This document shows, in pieces, positions 27,667 to 37,155 of a stretch of 64,000 nt of DNA. Both the position numbers and the translations under genes were made by a program. How positions within the stretch are numbered: position 1 is the first letter of the stretch; each line of letters opens with the position of its first letter. The stretch comes from an uncultured Lachnospiraceae bacterium (lineage in GTDB: Bacteria; Bacillota; Clostridia; Lachnospirales; Lachnospiraceae). The DNA lies in assembly GCA_902794095.1 (NCBI GenBank), contig CADBFZ010000003.1, positions 248,001 through 312,000 of the forward strand. The letters run 5' to 3'. Under the pieces are notes generated by a model, which saw only the letters and a list, made by a program, of their open reading frames with translations, was not told the origin of the DNA and ran no database searches.

Positions 27667-27906
27667 ATGGCAATGAATCCGATAGCAATGATGCAGGTTG
27701 CGGGAAGAATCAAAATCTTTAAAGAACAGCATCCCAAAGCTCTTGCATTTATACAATCAGTATCCGAAGGAGATTTAAGAGAAGGATCGGTAATAGAAGT
27801 TAAAGTAACCACTCCCGAGGGTAAAGAATCCGTATCCAACATTAAGCTCACCAAAGATGACATTGAAACATTCAACCTGTTAAAGAGCGGACAGATAGGA
27901 AATTGA
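27667..27906 (+). CDS. Small conserved-looking protein of unknown function
   Basis: 79 residues, GCGGAG eight bases before the ATG. It starts AMNPIAMMQVAGRIKIFKEQ, an amphipathic helix, followed by HPKALAFIQSVSEGDLREGS and a compact beta-rich end (VIEVKVTTPEGKESVSNIKL, then TKDDIETFNLLKSG). No membrane segment or cysteine. It sits 10 nt after the 763-residue gene and 3 nt before moxR, so it is cotranscribed with both. Ordinary codon use and tight packing argue that it is real. I do not recognise a family. Confidence 0.7.
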   Translation: MAMNPIAMMQVAGRIKIFKEQHPKALAFIQSVSEGDLREGSVIEVKVTTPEGKESVSNIKLTKDDIETFNLLKSGQIGN

Positions 27907-27909
27907 TCA

Positions 27910-28833
27910 ATGAAAACCGATGAAGTAATTAATGAGATCGAAAAAGTTGTTCGCGGCAAAAGAGGTGTTATCACCATGGCACTTGCCACACTTCTTGCCG
28001 GCGGACATGTCCTTCTCGAAGATATTCCCGGAGTAGGTAAGACAACTCTTGCCGTTGCTTTATCCAAAGCGCTGGGGCTTGAGTTTGCAAGAGTTCAGTT
28101 CACTCCCGATGTTGTTCCCGGAGATCTTCTCGGATTTACTTATTACGATCAGAAGAGCGGAGAATTTATTTTCCGCGAGGGAAGTATCTATACAAATCTC
28201 TTCCTTGCGGATGAGATAAACAGAACATCACCCAAGACCCAGTCGGCACTCCTTGAAGTAATGGAGGAAAGACATGCTACGGTCGAAGGTAAGACAAGGG
28301 ACCTTCCGGATCCTTTTTTTGTAATCGCAACTGAGAATCCTTTCGGATCCAGCGGAACTCAAAAGCTCCCCGAATCACAGCTCGACAGATTCATGACCTG
28401 TATGAAAGTCGGATATCCCGATCACGGAAGTGAAGTCGAAGTTTTGATGAATGATTCTCATTCCAAGATAGATACGATCGTTCCCGTTTTCACTGCGGAG
28501 GAGATTGTAGCGGTTCAGAAACAGATAGAAGAGATTCATGTGGACCAATCTCTTTATGATTATGTGGTTGCTCTTTCCGAAGCTACCAGAGATGATGAAA
28601 GACTTTCCCTTGGACTTTCTCCCAGAGGAAGCATTGCTCTTTACAAAGTAGCAAGAGCTTTGGCTTACATGATCGGAAGAGATTATCTTACTCCTCAGGA
28701 TATTCATACCGCATGGATGTATGTTGCCGCACACAGAGTCAGAGTTTCTCCCAGAGGTAGAGCAATGGGACTTTCTGCGGAAGATATTCTCGATGAGATC
28801 ATTAAATCTGTTTCCGTTCCCAAGATCGGTTAA
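27910..28833 (+). CDS. MoxR-family AAA+ ATPase
   Basis: 307 residues. Walker A is DIPGVGKTTLAVALSKALGL (about residues 38-57); Walker B with the following sensor region is NLFLADEINRTSPKTQSALL, then EVMEERHATVEG. Sensor 1 lies in FFVIATENPFG and the arginine-rich GTQKLPESQLDRFM follows. MoxR ATPases are cytosolic hexamers that act as chaperones or remodelers, usually encoded beside DUF58 and transglutaminase or von Willebrand proteins, as here. The DUF58 gene starts 2 nt after its stop. Confidence 0.93.
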   Translation: MKTDEVINEIEKVVRGKRGVITMALATLLAGGHVLLEDIPGVGKTTLAVALSKALGLEFARVQFTPDVVPGDLLGFTYYDQKSGEFIFREGSIYTNLFLADEINRTSPKTQSALLEVMEERHATVEGKTRDLPDPFFVIATENPFGSSGTQKLPESQLDRFMTCMKVGYPDHGSEVEVLMNDSHSKIDTIVPVFTAEEIVAVQKQIEEIHVDQSLYDYVVALSEATRDDERLSLGLSPRGSIALYKVARALAYMIGRDYLTPQDIHTAWMYVAAHRVRVSPRGRAMGLSAEDILDEIIKSVSVPKIG

Positions 28834-28835
28834 AT

Positions 28836-29840
28836 ATGGAACATCTTAAAAATGCTCTGTATATTATTTCATACGTGGGTATGGTGGCGGTTGTTCTGCT
28901 GGTTACGGTTTTCTACAGACAACCGCTTGCTTCTGTGCTTCTCGTATTCTTAATCATTCTCCCTTTTATCTCACTTGCATCCGGCGCATACGGATACAAA
29001 CATATTTCCATAACAGCCACCGCACCGACGGAACATATTACCGCGGGCGATGAATTCAGGATCAGGTTTCATATCAGAAACACTTCACCGGTTCCTCTAC
29101 TTCGCTGTACTCTTCAATACACATTCTGCAATATGTTCAGACAGGATGACGAGAAATTTTCCCTGACTCTTGCCGGAGAAAGTTTTGCATCCGAAAAGAT
29201 CAATCTGGGATTTAAGACATCAATGCCCGGAATGTTTGTGCTGGATGCGGATAAAATTCTTATAAGCGATCCGCTTCACTTCCACACTTTCACAGCTAAA
29301 GCAAATATACATATAACAATTCCCGTAATGCCGAAAGTTGTTCCTCTTCCCGATAAGGATCTTCCCAAATTCGAAGGTGAACCTTTTGATGATATTGTTT
29401 CGGAAAACGGAGAACTTACAAGGGATATAAGACAGCTCAGAGAATACAGAGCAGGTGACAGGCTTCGCGACATACATTGGAAGGCTTCCGCTTCACTGGG
29501 TGAACTCATGGTAAAAGAGTACGAAAGAAGCGTGGACCTTATGTACTTTATCCTTCCCGAAGTTAACAAGGGAGATGAGGAAGGAACTCTTGTAAATTAT
29601 TATTCCCTCGGAAAGAAGATGATCGCGCGAGGCATGGGATTCAGAGCTGCGATCTACGATCCGGATACAAAAGTTTTTTCATACATGAATGTTAATGATG
29701 AAAGAAGCCTTGATGAAAGCATCTATGAGATCATGAGAAAGAAGGCATCATCAGAAGATGTCTTTTCCGTATATATGAGTCAGAACCCCGCAAGCTATGG
29801 CGTGATAAGGATATGTCGAGACAAGATTATTCTAAATTGA
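28836..29840 (+). CDS. DUF58-domain membrane protein
   Basis: 334 residues. Two N-terminal membrane helices (about residues 8-27 and 32-50) precede an extracytoplasmic or membrane-proximal beta region. The DUF58 core motif DIRQLREYRAGDRLRDIHWK (about residues 198-217) is followed by ASASLGELMVKEYE. The family is the regular partner of MoxR and transglutaminase-like proteins and resembles a degenerate VWA domain. The start lies 2 nt after moxR and the end overlaps the transglutaminase gene by 28 nt. Function is not established. Confidence 0.9.
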   Translation: MEHLKNALYIISYVGMVAVVLLVTVFYRQPLASVLLVFLIILPFISLASGAYGYKHISITATAPTEHITAGDEFRIRFHIRNTSPVPLLRCTLQYTFCNMFRQDDEKFSLTLAGESFASEKINLGFKTSMPGMFVLDADKILISDPLHFHTFTAKANIHITIPVMPKVVPLPDKDLPKFEGEPFDDIVSENGELTRDIRQLREYRAGDRLRDIHWKASASLGELMVKEYERSVDLMYFILPEVNKGDEEGTLVNYYSLGKKMIARGMGFRAAIYDPDTKVFSYMNVNDERSLDESIYEIMRKKASSEDVFSVYMSQNPASYGVIRICRDKIILN

Positions 29841-32221
29841 ATAAAGGCGTAAAGCTCTTGTCTCTCAGAACAGATCCCCATCCCGGCTTTTTAGGCAGGA
29901 GGGAACTGAAGAAGAGAGACGAAGAACTAATTAAGAGAGGTGTTTGCATGGAAGATACCTCTCTTGAAAATATGCCGCACAAATTTGTCTCCGTATTATT
30001 ACGTGGACTGCTGATATTCCTGGCAGCATACGGAACTGTGTGGGGGCTTGTTTCCTCTTTCGGCCTCGGATACGCACAGGGTAAGGTATTTGCATGGATA
30101 CTGATGTTATCCATCTTCTCCGCGGCTATCTACTATAACCGATTTACATTCTATGTCGGGTATATAGTCATGTTCATTTCGTTCTTTGTTTTCTCCGTGG
30201 TTATGTATTCGTATATCAACTCCGGATTCCAGGCGTTTATCAATGAACTGAACGAAGCATACGTGGATTATTTCTCACTGCCCGCGATGAGAGTCTCGGA
30301 TGAGATAATCGCAGACAGAAGCCTGACCGTTCCCATCATGTGCATATTCCTGGGGTGGGTTTATTGCATTATGCTTAATGTAACCATCTCCAGTTACATG
30401 AATCCGGTTCTTACTTTTGTAATAACATTTCTTCCGCTTCAGGCTGTTTTCTATATCGACAGATATCCCACGTTCTTATGCATGACCATGCTGATCATGT
30501 GCTATGCTTCCGTGCTTGTACTGTCGAGAGCCGGGTACTATGCGCTTCCGTACAGATATAAAAAATACGAATCATTTTCAAGACGCAGAACAAAAAAAGG
30601 ATCCGAGGATTCCTACATACTTTCCGCAAAAGGTATGCTCTCTGTATTTTCGGTATCGCTTATTTTGTCTTTGGTGTTCTTCGTAATATCGGGAGTAGCC
30701 TTCGGTGAATCCTATTCGACCAAATATGTTTCCAACAGATTGAAAAACAGAACGGATGAGTATGTCGAAGCTCTTGTAATGAACGGCATCACATCACTGT
30801 TTAACAGATATGCCGCAACGGGAGGACTCGCACGCGGCAAACTGGGAGGAATCGGATCCGTTGCACCCGATTACGAAACAGATCTTAAGATTACCTATGT
30901 TCCCGAAACTGCAGATGTAATCTACCTAAGAGCATTTGTAGGAAACATTTATCAAAGAGACAGATTCTCAGAAGATCGTAATGCGGATTACCCCACAACA
31001 TCGGAGCCCTTCCGCATTAATGAAGACGATACCGTAAGAGTCATGACGATTGAAAATGTAGATGCGGATCCCGAGTTTTATTACAGACCTTATCACAGCA
31101 TTGAAGCAAGCGGCGATCCTTCAGCGACTTCAACCATCGCTTATATTCCCGATCCCAATTTAGTCTCTTATCCCATGGATGATAAATCCATGTACGAGTA
31201 TACGGAATATGTATTTAACAATTATCTGTTTGTACCCGAAAGCCTTATTCCTGTTCTCGATGAAACTGTCAGAAAAGCGGATATGATCGTATCCGAAAGA
31301 GGAAGCGAAGGAATGCTGCTTTCCTGTTACAGATTGCAGACATATTTTGCGGAGAACTACAGATATTCCCTTCAGCCCGGAAGAACACCGCTGGGCGGTG
31401 ATGTTGTCGAGCATTTCCTCTCGTCACAAGACAGAGGTTATTGCATGCATTTTGCATCTTCAGCGACACTTCTTCTAAGATACATCGGAATTCCCGCAAG
31501 ATACTGTGAAGGATATGTGATACAGGCTTCGGACCTTGCACAGGGCTTTATTGTATCGGAAGAAGACGGAAAGACTGCAGTTCAAGTTGAGATAACCGAT
31601 GCGTCCGCTCATGCATGGGTTGAGATATTTATTCCCAACTACGGATGGATTCCTTATGAGATGACGCCTCCATCATTCGGAGATGACGGCGAAGTTCCCA
31701 TGAACGGATTGATGGGTATTCTTTCCGGATTGTTCACATCCGCAGAAAGAGACGAAGCGGGTGGTGAAGGCAATAACGCCGTGGCGGAGCAGACTTTCGG
31801 AGTATTCGGCAGAGTCGCACAGAGTCTTGAGTTTTTGATCAAGCCCATAGGGTATTCTCTGGGCATTGTAATACTGATACTCCTTGCAATCCCTTCCATC
31901 AGACGTCTTATTGTTCTGCTTCGAATTCGCTCTTACAGAAGGACCGGAAAATACAGCGAAGCGCTTCTGGTTAAATACAGATCGTACACTTCGTATCTTA
32001 TTAGGAAGAAACTGATAGCATCTTCAAATGCTGACAGTGTCAGTGTGGCAGAGGAGATTAACGGAAACTTTGATGCACCTGAGATCAAGGATAAAGTAAC
32101 GACGGTAGCTCTTATCGTAAGAGAAGCCGCATTCTCCGGGCGTGAGATTTCCGAAGAGTCTTATGAAAACGCGGTTCGCATGATGAAAGAGATTAAAAAG
32201 GCCGACCGTCAAACTTCATAA
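29813..32221 (+). CDS. TgpA-like membrane protein with transglutaminase domain
   Basis: 802 residues from 29813. A better ribosome site (GAGAGG) precedes an in-frame ATG at 29948 (757 residues), so the true start is uncertain. A basic N-terminal stretch is followed by several membrane helices (about 60-240), another at about 280-300, a large extracytoplasmic region with the transglutaminase core, and a further helix at about 680-700. The catalytic cysteine is C544 in DRGYCMHFASSATLLLRYIG, the histidine H600 in SAHAWVEIF, and the third residue lies in GWIPYEMTP, where Glu replaces Asp as in many Firmicutes relatives. The family acts on peptides or proteins outside the membrane; the substrate is unknown. 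Last gene of the moxR set. Confidence 0.88.
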   Translation: MSRQDYSKLNKGVKLLSLRTDPHPGFLGRRELKKRDEELIKRGVCMEDTSLENMPHKFVSVLLRGLLIFLAAYGTVWGLVSSFGLGYAQGKVFAWILMLSIFSAAIYYNRFTFYVGYIVMFISFFVFSVVMYSYINSGFQAFINELNEAYVDYFSLPAMRVSDEIIADRSLTVPIMCIFLGWVYCIMLNVTISSYMNPVLTFVITFLPLQAVFYIDRYPTFLCMTMLIMCYASVLVLSRAGYYALPYRYKKYESFSRRRTKKGSEDSYILSAKGMLSVFSVSLILSLVFFVISGVAFGESYSTKYVSNRLKNRTDEYVEALVMNGITSLFNRYAATGGLARGKLGGIGSVAPDYETDLKITYVPETADVIYLRAFVGNIYQRDRFSEDRNADYPTTSEPFRINEDDTVRVMTIENVDADPEFYYRPYHSIEASGDPSATSTIAYIPDPNLVSYPMDDKSMYEYTEYVFNNYLFVPESLIPVLDETVRKADMIVSERGSEGMLLSCYRLQTYFAENYRYSLQPGRTPLGGDVVEHFLSSQDRGYCMHFASSATLLLRYIGIPARYCEGYVIQASDLAQGFIVSEEDGKTAVQVEITDASAHAWVEIFIPNYGWIPYEMTPPSFGDDGEVPMNGLMGILSGLFTSAERDEAGGEGNNAVAEQTFGVFGRVAQSLEFLIKPIGYSLGIVILILLAIPSIRRLIVLLRIRSYRRTGKYSEALLVKYRSYTSYLIRKKLIASSNADSVSVAEEINGNFDAPEIKDKVTTVALIVREAAFSGREISEESYENAVRMMKEIKKADRQTS

Positions 32222-32254
32222 AAACCCGCGTCAGATTTGATAATTATTGACTCA

Positions 32255-32282
32255 TTGAAAATATCTTGGAAACTGATAAAAT
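32255..32282 (+). promoter_or_regulatory. Promoter of the glp operon
   Basis: TTGAAA (32255-32260), 16-bp spacer, TAAAAT (32277-32282). The -10 box lies in the loop of the inverted repeat at 32263-32300. Confidence 0.5.
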
Positions 32283-32300
32283 ATTATTAGTTTCCAAGAT
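32263..32300. promoter_or_regulatory. 12-bp perfect inverted repeat over the glp promoter
   Basis: ATCTTGGAAACT (32263-32274) is the exact reverse complement of AGTTTCCAAGAT (32289-32300), 14 nt apart. It brackets the predicted -10 box. There is no T-run after it, so an operator is more likely than a terminator. Confidence 0.6.
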
Positions 32301-32341
32301 GTTTCTATATAGATTTCTATTTGTCCGGATCGGAGGTACAT

Positions 32342-33787
32342 ATGATTGACGTCACGATTATCGGAGCCGGTGTAACGGGTAGTGCAATAGCAAGAGAATT
32401 ATCCAAGTTTGATCTTGATGTTCTCGTACTGGAAAAAGAATCCGATGTTTGCGAAGGAACATCCAAGGCAAACAGCGGAATAGTTCATTCCGGCTATGAT
32501 GCCAAGCCCGGAACTCTCAAGGCAAAATTCAATGTTGAAGGAAATAAACTGATACACGAACTTTCAAAGACTCTTGATTTTCCTTTTAAGGAAAACGGGT
32601 CCATGGTTCTTGCGCTCGAAGAAGAAGGAAGGGCGGGTATCGAGGAACTTTACGAAAGAGGTAAGTCCAACGGCGTGCCCGGTCTTCGAATCCTTGAAAA
32701 AGAAGAACTTCATAAGCTTGAACCGAATGTATCGGATGCGGCCGTGTGTGCTTTATATGCACCTACGGGCGGAATCGTATGTCCTTTTAATATGACCATA
32801 GCATTTGCGGAGAATGCAGCTGACAATGGTGTCAGATTTCAGTTCGATACCAAGGTTACAAATATCGAGAAGAAAACAGGGGATGAAGGAAACTATTATC
32901 TCCTTGAGACTTCAAACGGAAATATCGAGACCAAACTTGTGATAAATGCCGCGGGTGTTTACAGTGATGTATTCCACAACATGGTCTCTTCAGAGAAACT
33001 TCATATCACTCCCAGAAAGGGAGAGTATCTTCTTATGGACAAAGCTGCGGGAGATCTTGTTAAGTCAACCATGTTTCAGCTTCCCTCCAAACTCGGAAAA
33101 GGTGTCCTTGTTACACCGACGGTTCACGGCAATCTTATGGTAGGCCCCACCGCAGAAGAAACCGATGATCCCGAAGATACATCAACTTCAGCTCAGGGAC
33201 TTGATTTCTTGTTTGCAAAAGGATCCATGTCGGTTAATTCTCTTCCCAGACTTACGATTACTTCTTTTGCGGGACTCAGGGCACATGAAGACGGCGGTGA
33301 TTTTGTAATAGGTGAAGTTAAAGATGCTCCCGGATTTATTGATGCTGCGGGAATAGAATCACCCGGACTGACTGCTGCACCTGCGATCGGAGCATATGTT
33401 GCAGGCATTGTTAAAGAACTGCTCGGAGCTTCGGAGAAGAAAGAATTCATCGGAACCAGAAAAGGCATTCCTTCCATGGCACTTGCCACTCCCGAAGAAA
33501 GAGCTGAGCTTATTGCATCAGATCCTTCATATGCGCATGTTATCTGCAGATGCGAACTTGTTACCGAAGGTGAGATTAAAAATGCAATTAACAGAACCCT
33601 CGGTGCAAGAACCGTCGACGGCATTAAGAGAAGAACACGTGCCGGAATGGGAAGATGTCAGACAGGATTTTGTCTTGCAAGAACGATTCCTCTTTTGGCT
33701 GAGGCACTGGGCGTAGATGAAGAAGAGATCGTAAAGAGCGGTAACGGAGCATATTACATCGAAGGCAGGATTAAGGACAGTCTGTAA
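32342..33787 (+). CDS. FAD-dependent oxidoreductase, GlpA-type glycerol-3-phosphate dehydrogenase
   Basis: 481 residues from the ATG at 32342, placed by CGGAGG; the in-frame codon at 32321 has no ribosome site. The N-terminal FAD motif is VTIIGAGVTGSAIARELSKF (GXGXXG). TSKANSGIVHSGYDAKPGTL is typical of the GlpA/LhgO-type DAO fold. The C-terminus has a BFD-like 2Fe-2S domain (CRCELVTEGEIKNAI, then GRCQTGFC). The enzyme probably oxidises glycerol 3-phosphate to dihydroxyacetone phosphate with its partners. The next gene, 9 nt on, is a second flavoprotein, then DUF1667 and glycerol kinase; this order is common in anaerobic Firmicutes. Confidence 0.88.
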   Translation: MIDVTIIGAGVTGSAIARELSKFDLDVLVLEKESDVCEGTSKANSGIVHSGYDAKPGTLKAKFNVEGNKLIHELSKTLDFPFKENGSMVLALEEEGRAGIEELYERGKSNGVPGLRILEKEELHKLEPNVSDAAVCALYAPTGGIVCPFNMTIAFAENAADNGVRFQFDTKVTNIEKKTGDEGNYYLLETSNGNIETKLVINAAGVYSDVFHNMVSSEKLHITPRKGEYLLMDKAAGDLVKSTMFQLPSKLGKGVLVTPTVHGNLMVGPTAEETDDPEDTSTSAQGLDFLFAKGSMSVNSLPRLTITSFAGLRAHEDGGDFVIGEVKDAPGFIDAAGIESPGLTAAPAIGAYVAGIVKELLGASEKKEFIGTRKGIPSMALATPEERAELIASDPSYAHVICRCELVTEGEIKNAINRTLGARTVDGIKRRTRAGMGRCQTGFCLARTIPLLAEALGVDEEEIVKSGNGAYYIEGRIKDSL

Positions 33788-33796
33788 GGAGTGGAT

Positions 33797-35089
33797 ATGG
33801 CTGACAAAAAAGCAGATCTTATAATCATAGGCGGCGGACCTGCAGGACTTGCGGCAGCAGCTTCTGCGAGAAAAGAAGGACTGCAGGACATACTTATACT
33901 TGAGAGGGATACAAGGCTCGGAGGTATCCTCAATCAGTGCATTCATAACGGTTTCGGTCTTCACACTTTCAAAGAAGAATTGACGGGACCCGAATATGCT
34001 GCGCGTTTTATCAAGCAGATAGAAGATGAGAAGATTCCCTACATGCTTGATACGATGGTTGTCGACATAGCGGAAGCAGGAGGCGGCGACAAGATCGTAA
34101 CTGCAATGAATCCCAAGGAGGGGCTTTTTACCGTGCAGGCATCTGCAGTGATACTTGCCATGGGATGCAGGGAAAGACCCAGGGGAGCTCTTAACATTCC
34201 CGGATACAGACCTGCGGGAATCTACTCTGCGGGTACCGCGCAGTACTACGTAAACATTGAAGGCCGCATGCCCGGCAAGAAAGTTGTCATCCTCGGATCG
34301 GGTGATATCGGTCTGATAATGGCAAGGCGTATGACCTATGAAGGCGCAAAGGTTTTGTGCGTTGCAGAGCTTCAGCCTTATTCCGGCGGACTTAAGAGAA
34401 ACATAGTTCAGTGCCTTGATGATTTTGATATACCTCTTCTCCTTAGCCATACCGTTGTTGATATCAAGGGTAAGAAGAGAGTTGAAGGCGTAACGATTGC
34501 TGAAGTTGATGCAAACAGAAAGCCCATTCCCGGAACCGAAGTTTTCTACGAATGTGATACACTCCTCCTTTCATGCGGACTTATCCCTGAAAATGAATTG
34601 TCCGGAAAACTCGGAGTGAAGATGAACCCGGTAACAAACGGTGCGTTCGTAAACGAAAGTCTCGAGACTTCCATACCCGGAGTTTTCGCGTGCGGAAATG
34701 TTCTGCATGTTCATGATCTTGTCGACTACGTATCGGGAGAAGCTGCTACGGCCGGAAAGAATGCGGCAGCTTACGTTCAAGGTGAGAAGAAGCCTGCCGG
34801 TACGGTTATAAAAATCAAAACGGAAAACGGAGTAAGATACAGTGTTCCTTCCGTGGTAAGAACAGGACTCATGCCCGATACTCTTACGGTAAGGTTCAGA
34901 GTCGGCAACGAATACCGTGACACAAACCTTGCGGTATATCTCGACGGTAAACAGCTGATGAAACTTCCCAAGAGAGTTATGGCACCCGGCGAGATGGAAC
35001 AGATCATACTTGTTAAGAGCAAGGTAGAGGAGATACTTAAAACTTCCGATGCAAGCGAACATGAAGTTGTTATAAGAGTGGAGGACTGA
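33797..35089 (+). CDS. NAD(P)/FAD-dependent oxidoreductase of the glp operon
   Basis: 430 residues from the ATG at 33797 (AAGGAG five bases before); a GTG at 33791 is also in frame. Two dinucleotide folds are visible: the FAD motif LIIIGGGPAGLAAAASARKE (about residues 8-27) and the NAD motif KKVVILGSGDIGLIMARRMT (about 157-176). VFACGNVLHVHDLVDYV closes the FAD site near residue 300, and a short C-terminal domain ends the protein. It resembles the pyridine-nucleotide oxidoreductase that accompanies GlpA-like proteins in Clostridia, probably passing electrons from glycerol 3-phosphate to NAD (inference). Confidence 0.87.
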   Translation: MADKKADLIIIGGGPAGLAAAASARKEGLQDILILERDTRLGGILNQCIHNGFGLHTFKEELTGPEYAARFIKQIEDEKIPYMLDTMVVDIAEAGGGDKIVTAMNPKEGLFTVQASAVILAMGCRERPRGALNIPGYRPAGIYSAGTAQYYVNIEGRMPGKKVVILGSGDIGLIMARRMTYEGAKVLCVAELQPYSGGLKRNIVQCLDDFDIPLLLSHTVVDIKGKKRVEGVTIAEVDANRKPIPGTEVFYECDTLLLSCGLIPENELSGKLGVKMNPVTNGAFVNESLETSIPGVFACGNVLHVHDLVDYVSGEAATAGKNAAAYVQGEKKPAGTVIKIKTENGVRYSVPSVVRTGLMPDTLTVRFRVGNEYRDTNLAVYLDGKQLMKLPKRVMAPGEMEQIILVKSKVEEILKTSDASEHEVVIRVED

Positions 35090-35091
35090 TT

Positions 35092-35463
35092 ATGGAGACG
35101 AGGGAATTAACATGCATAAGATGTCCCATCGGTTGTCACATAACTGTAGAACTTGAAAACGGTGAAGTAAAATCTGTTACCGGCAATTCCTGCCCTCGCG
35201 GTGAGGAGTATGCATCCAACGAAGTAACCCATCCCGTTCGCACGGTGACCAGTCTTGTCAGGTTGAAGAACGGCAAAAGACCTGTGGTATCGGTTAAAAC
35301 ACAAAGTGATGTTCCGAAAGAAAAGATGATGGATGTGGTGAAGGCACTGAAAGAAGTTGAACTTACCGCTCCCGTTAAGATAGGTGATATCGCAGCAGAA
35401 AATATTGCGGGCACAGGTGTTAACATTATCGTCACTTCAAACGATGAGGGAGAAAGCGTATGA
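35092..35463 (+). CDS. DUF1667 protein, small cysteine-containing partner
   Basis: 123 residues. The N-terminus has CIRCPIGC (CX2CX3C) and a further cysteine in [10 protein letters not shown], an arrangement suited to an iron-sulfur or zinc site. The rest is a small alpha/beta domain. DUF1667 proteins are regularly encoded with GlpA-like and NAD(P)/FAD oxidoreductases. It starts 2 nt after the oxidoreductase gene and overlaps glpK by 4 nt (ATGA). It is probably a subunit of the dehydrogenase complex, comparable in position, though not in sequence as far as I can tell, to GlpC. Confidence 0.88.
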   Translation: METRELTCIRCPIGCHITVELENGEVKSVTGNSCPRGEEYASNEVTHPVRTVTSLVRLKNGKRPVVSVKTQSDVPKEKMMDVVKALKEVELTAPVKIGDIAAENIAGTGVNIIVTSNDEGESV

Positions 35464-36959
35464 GCGATAAATATATTCTTGCTCTGGATCAGGGAACAAC
35501 AAGTTCAAGAGGAATCATCTTTGATAAGGATGCGCGTATCAAGGCTATCGCGCAAAAAGAATTCGATCAGTATTATCCTCAGCCCGGATGGGTTGAGCAT
35601 AATCCCAGGGAAATATGGTCTTCACAGATATCCGTTGCAAGAGAAGCAATGGCAAACCTTGGAATTGATGCATCCGACATTGCAGCGATAGGTATCACCA
35701 ATCAAAGAGAGACCACAATTGTGTGGGACAAAGAAACCGGTGAGCCTGTCTACAATGCAATTGTATGGCAGTGCAGAAGAACTGCTCCCATGATAGATAA
35801 GATCGTTGCCGCGGGTCGTTCGGACATGATATCCGAGAAAACCGGTCTTGTTCCCGACGCGTATTTCAGCGCAAGTAAGATCGCATGGATCCTTGATAAT
35901 GTTGACGGGGCAAGGGAGAAAGCCGAGAACGGAAAGCTAATCTTCGGAACCGTTGATACATGGCTTATATGGAATCTCACCGGCGGCAAGGTTCACGTAA
36001 CGGATTATACCAATGCGGCAAGAACCATGCTGTTCAATATACATACGCTTAAGTGGGATAAGGATCTGCTCAATCTGTTCAATATTCCCGAAAGCATGCT
36101 TCCTGAAGTAAAACCCAGCAGCGTGCTCTACGGTTATACCAGCGAAAAGGTTATGGGCGGACAGGTTCCCATTGCGGGTGCTGCCGGAGACCAGCAGGCT
36201 GCGCTTTTCGGACAGTGCTGTTTTGATAAAGGTGATGTTAAGAACACATACGGAACGGGATCCTTTATCCTGATGAATACAGGAGCAGAACCCGTAGCAT
36301 CTTCAAACGGACTGCTTACAACCATGGCAGCATGCACATCGGAGAAGCCCGAGTATGCGCTTGAGGGTTCTGTTTTCGTAGCGGGAGCTGCGGTGCAGTG
36401 GCTTCGAGACAGCATGCGAATGGTTAAGAGTGCGTCACAGACCGAAGAATATGCGGACCGTGTCAAGGACAGCACGGGAGTGTATGTGGTTCCTGCTTTC
36501 ACCGGAATGGGTGCACCTTACTGGGATCAGTATGCCCGCGGCACGGTATTCGGAATTACCAGAGGATGTACAAAAGAGCACTTCATCAGAGCTACTCTTG
36601 AGTCCATTGCATATCAGTCCTATGACGTGATGAAGGCGATGGAAGAAGATCTCGGTGCGCCTCTTCAGGGACTTAAGGTTGACGGCGGTGCTTCAGCCAA
36701 TAACTTCCTCATGAAGTTCCAGGCAGATCTTGTAGGAACCAAGGTTATCAGGCCTAAATGCATTGAGACAACCGCCATGGGTGCAGCTTTCCTTGCGGGT
36801 CTTGCTGTCGGATACTATAAGGACAAAGAAGAGATCAGGGCTAAATGGGAACTCGGAAGAGCGTTTGAGCCCAACGAGGACAGAAGCGCTGCCGAGGAAC
36901 TGCTGAAAGGCTGGCACAAAGCGGTTAAGTACGCCATTGCCTGGTCCAAAGACGAGTAA
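35460..36959 (+). CDS. glpK: Glycerol kinase
   Basis: 499 residues, standard GlpK length. It starts with the phosphate-1 motif [40 protein letters not shown] and the substrate loop [10 protein letters not shown] follow. The second domain contains [13 protein letters not shown] and [17 protein letters not shown], the adenosine site. It phosphorylates glycerol to glycerol 3-phosphate in the cytosol, feeding the dehydrogenase subunits encoded upstream. The ATG overlaps the DUF1667 stop. No glycerol facilitator gene is in the window, and no clear terminator follows. Confidence 0.97.
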   Translation: MSDKYILALDQGTTSSRGIIFDKDARIKAIAQKEFDQYYPQPGWVEHNPREIWSSQISVAREAMANLGIDASDIAAIGITNQRETTIVWDKETGEPVYNAIVWQCRRTAPMIDKIVAAGRSDMISEKTGLVPDAYFSASKIAWILDNVDGAREKAENGKLIFGTVDTWLIWNLTGGKVHVTDYTNAARTMLFNIHTLKWDKDLLNLFNIPESMLPEVKPSSVLYGYTSEKVMGGQVPIAGAAGDQQAALFGQCCFDKGDVKNTYGTGSFILMNTGAEPVASSNGLLTTMAACTSEKPEYALEGSVFVAGAAVQWLRDSMRMVKSASQTEEYADRVKDSTGVYVVPAFTGMGAPYWDQYARGTVFGITRGCTKEHFIRATLESIAYQSYDVMKAMEEDLGAPLQGLKVDGGASANNFLMKFQADLVGTKVIRPKCIETTAMGAAFLAGLAVGYYKDKEEIRAKWELGRAFEPNEDRSAAEELLKGWHKAVKYAIAWSKDE

Positions 36960-37010
36960 ATGCATTTCTTTGCGGAGAATCCTTCGCTGAAACACATATT
37001 CTCAAATATT

Positions 37011-37133
37011 GCAATAAAAATATCAATTATTGCGCTTTAAAAATTGACAAAAATCACATAAACCCATCGTTAATATTTAACCAAAAGCAACTATTTGCAC
37101 AAAAAAAGCAAAAAAATGGTTGCATTGATGGGT
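37011..37133. repeat. Inverted repeats in the region before the ABC transporter
   Basis: Three inverted repeats: GCAATAA (37011-37017) with TTATTGC (37027-37033); ACCCATC (37062-37068) with GATGGGT (37127-37133); and inside it GCAACTATTT (37087-37096) with AAATGGTTGC (37114-37123, one G-U). A TTGACA lies at 37044-37049, but I could not pair it with a good -10 box. Confidence 0.5.
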
Positions 37134-37155
37134 CAAATAATATATTCTTATCCAC

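Noticed and set aside
33527-34450. 307-codon minus-strand ORF opposite the glp flavoprotein genes
   Set aside because: It crosses the junction of two well-supported plus-strand genes; cysteine/serine-rich composition with no recognisable motif.
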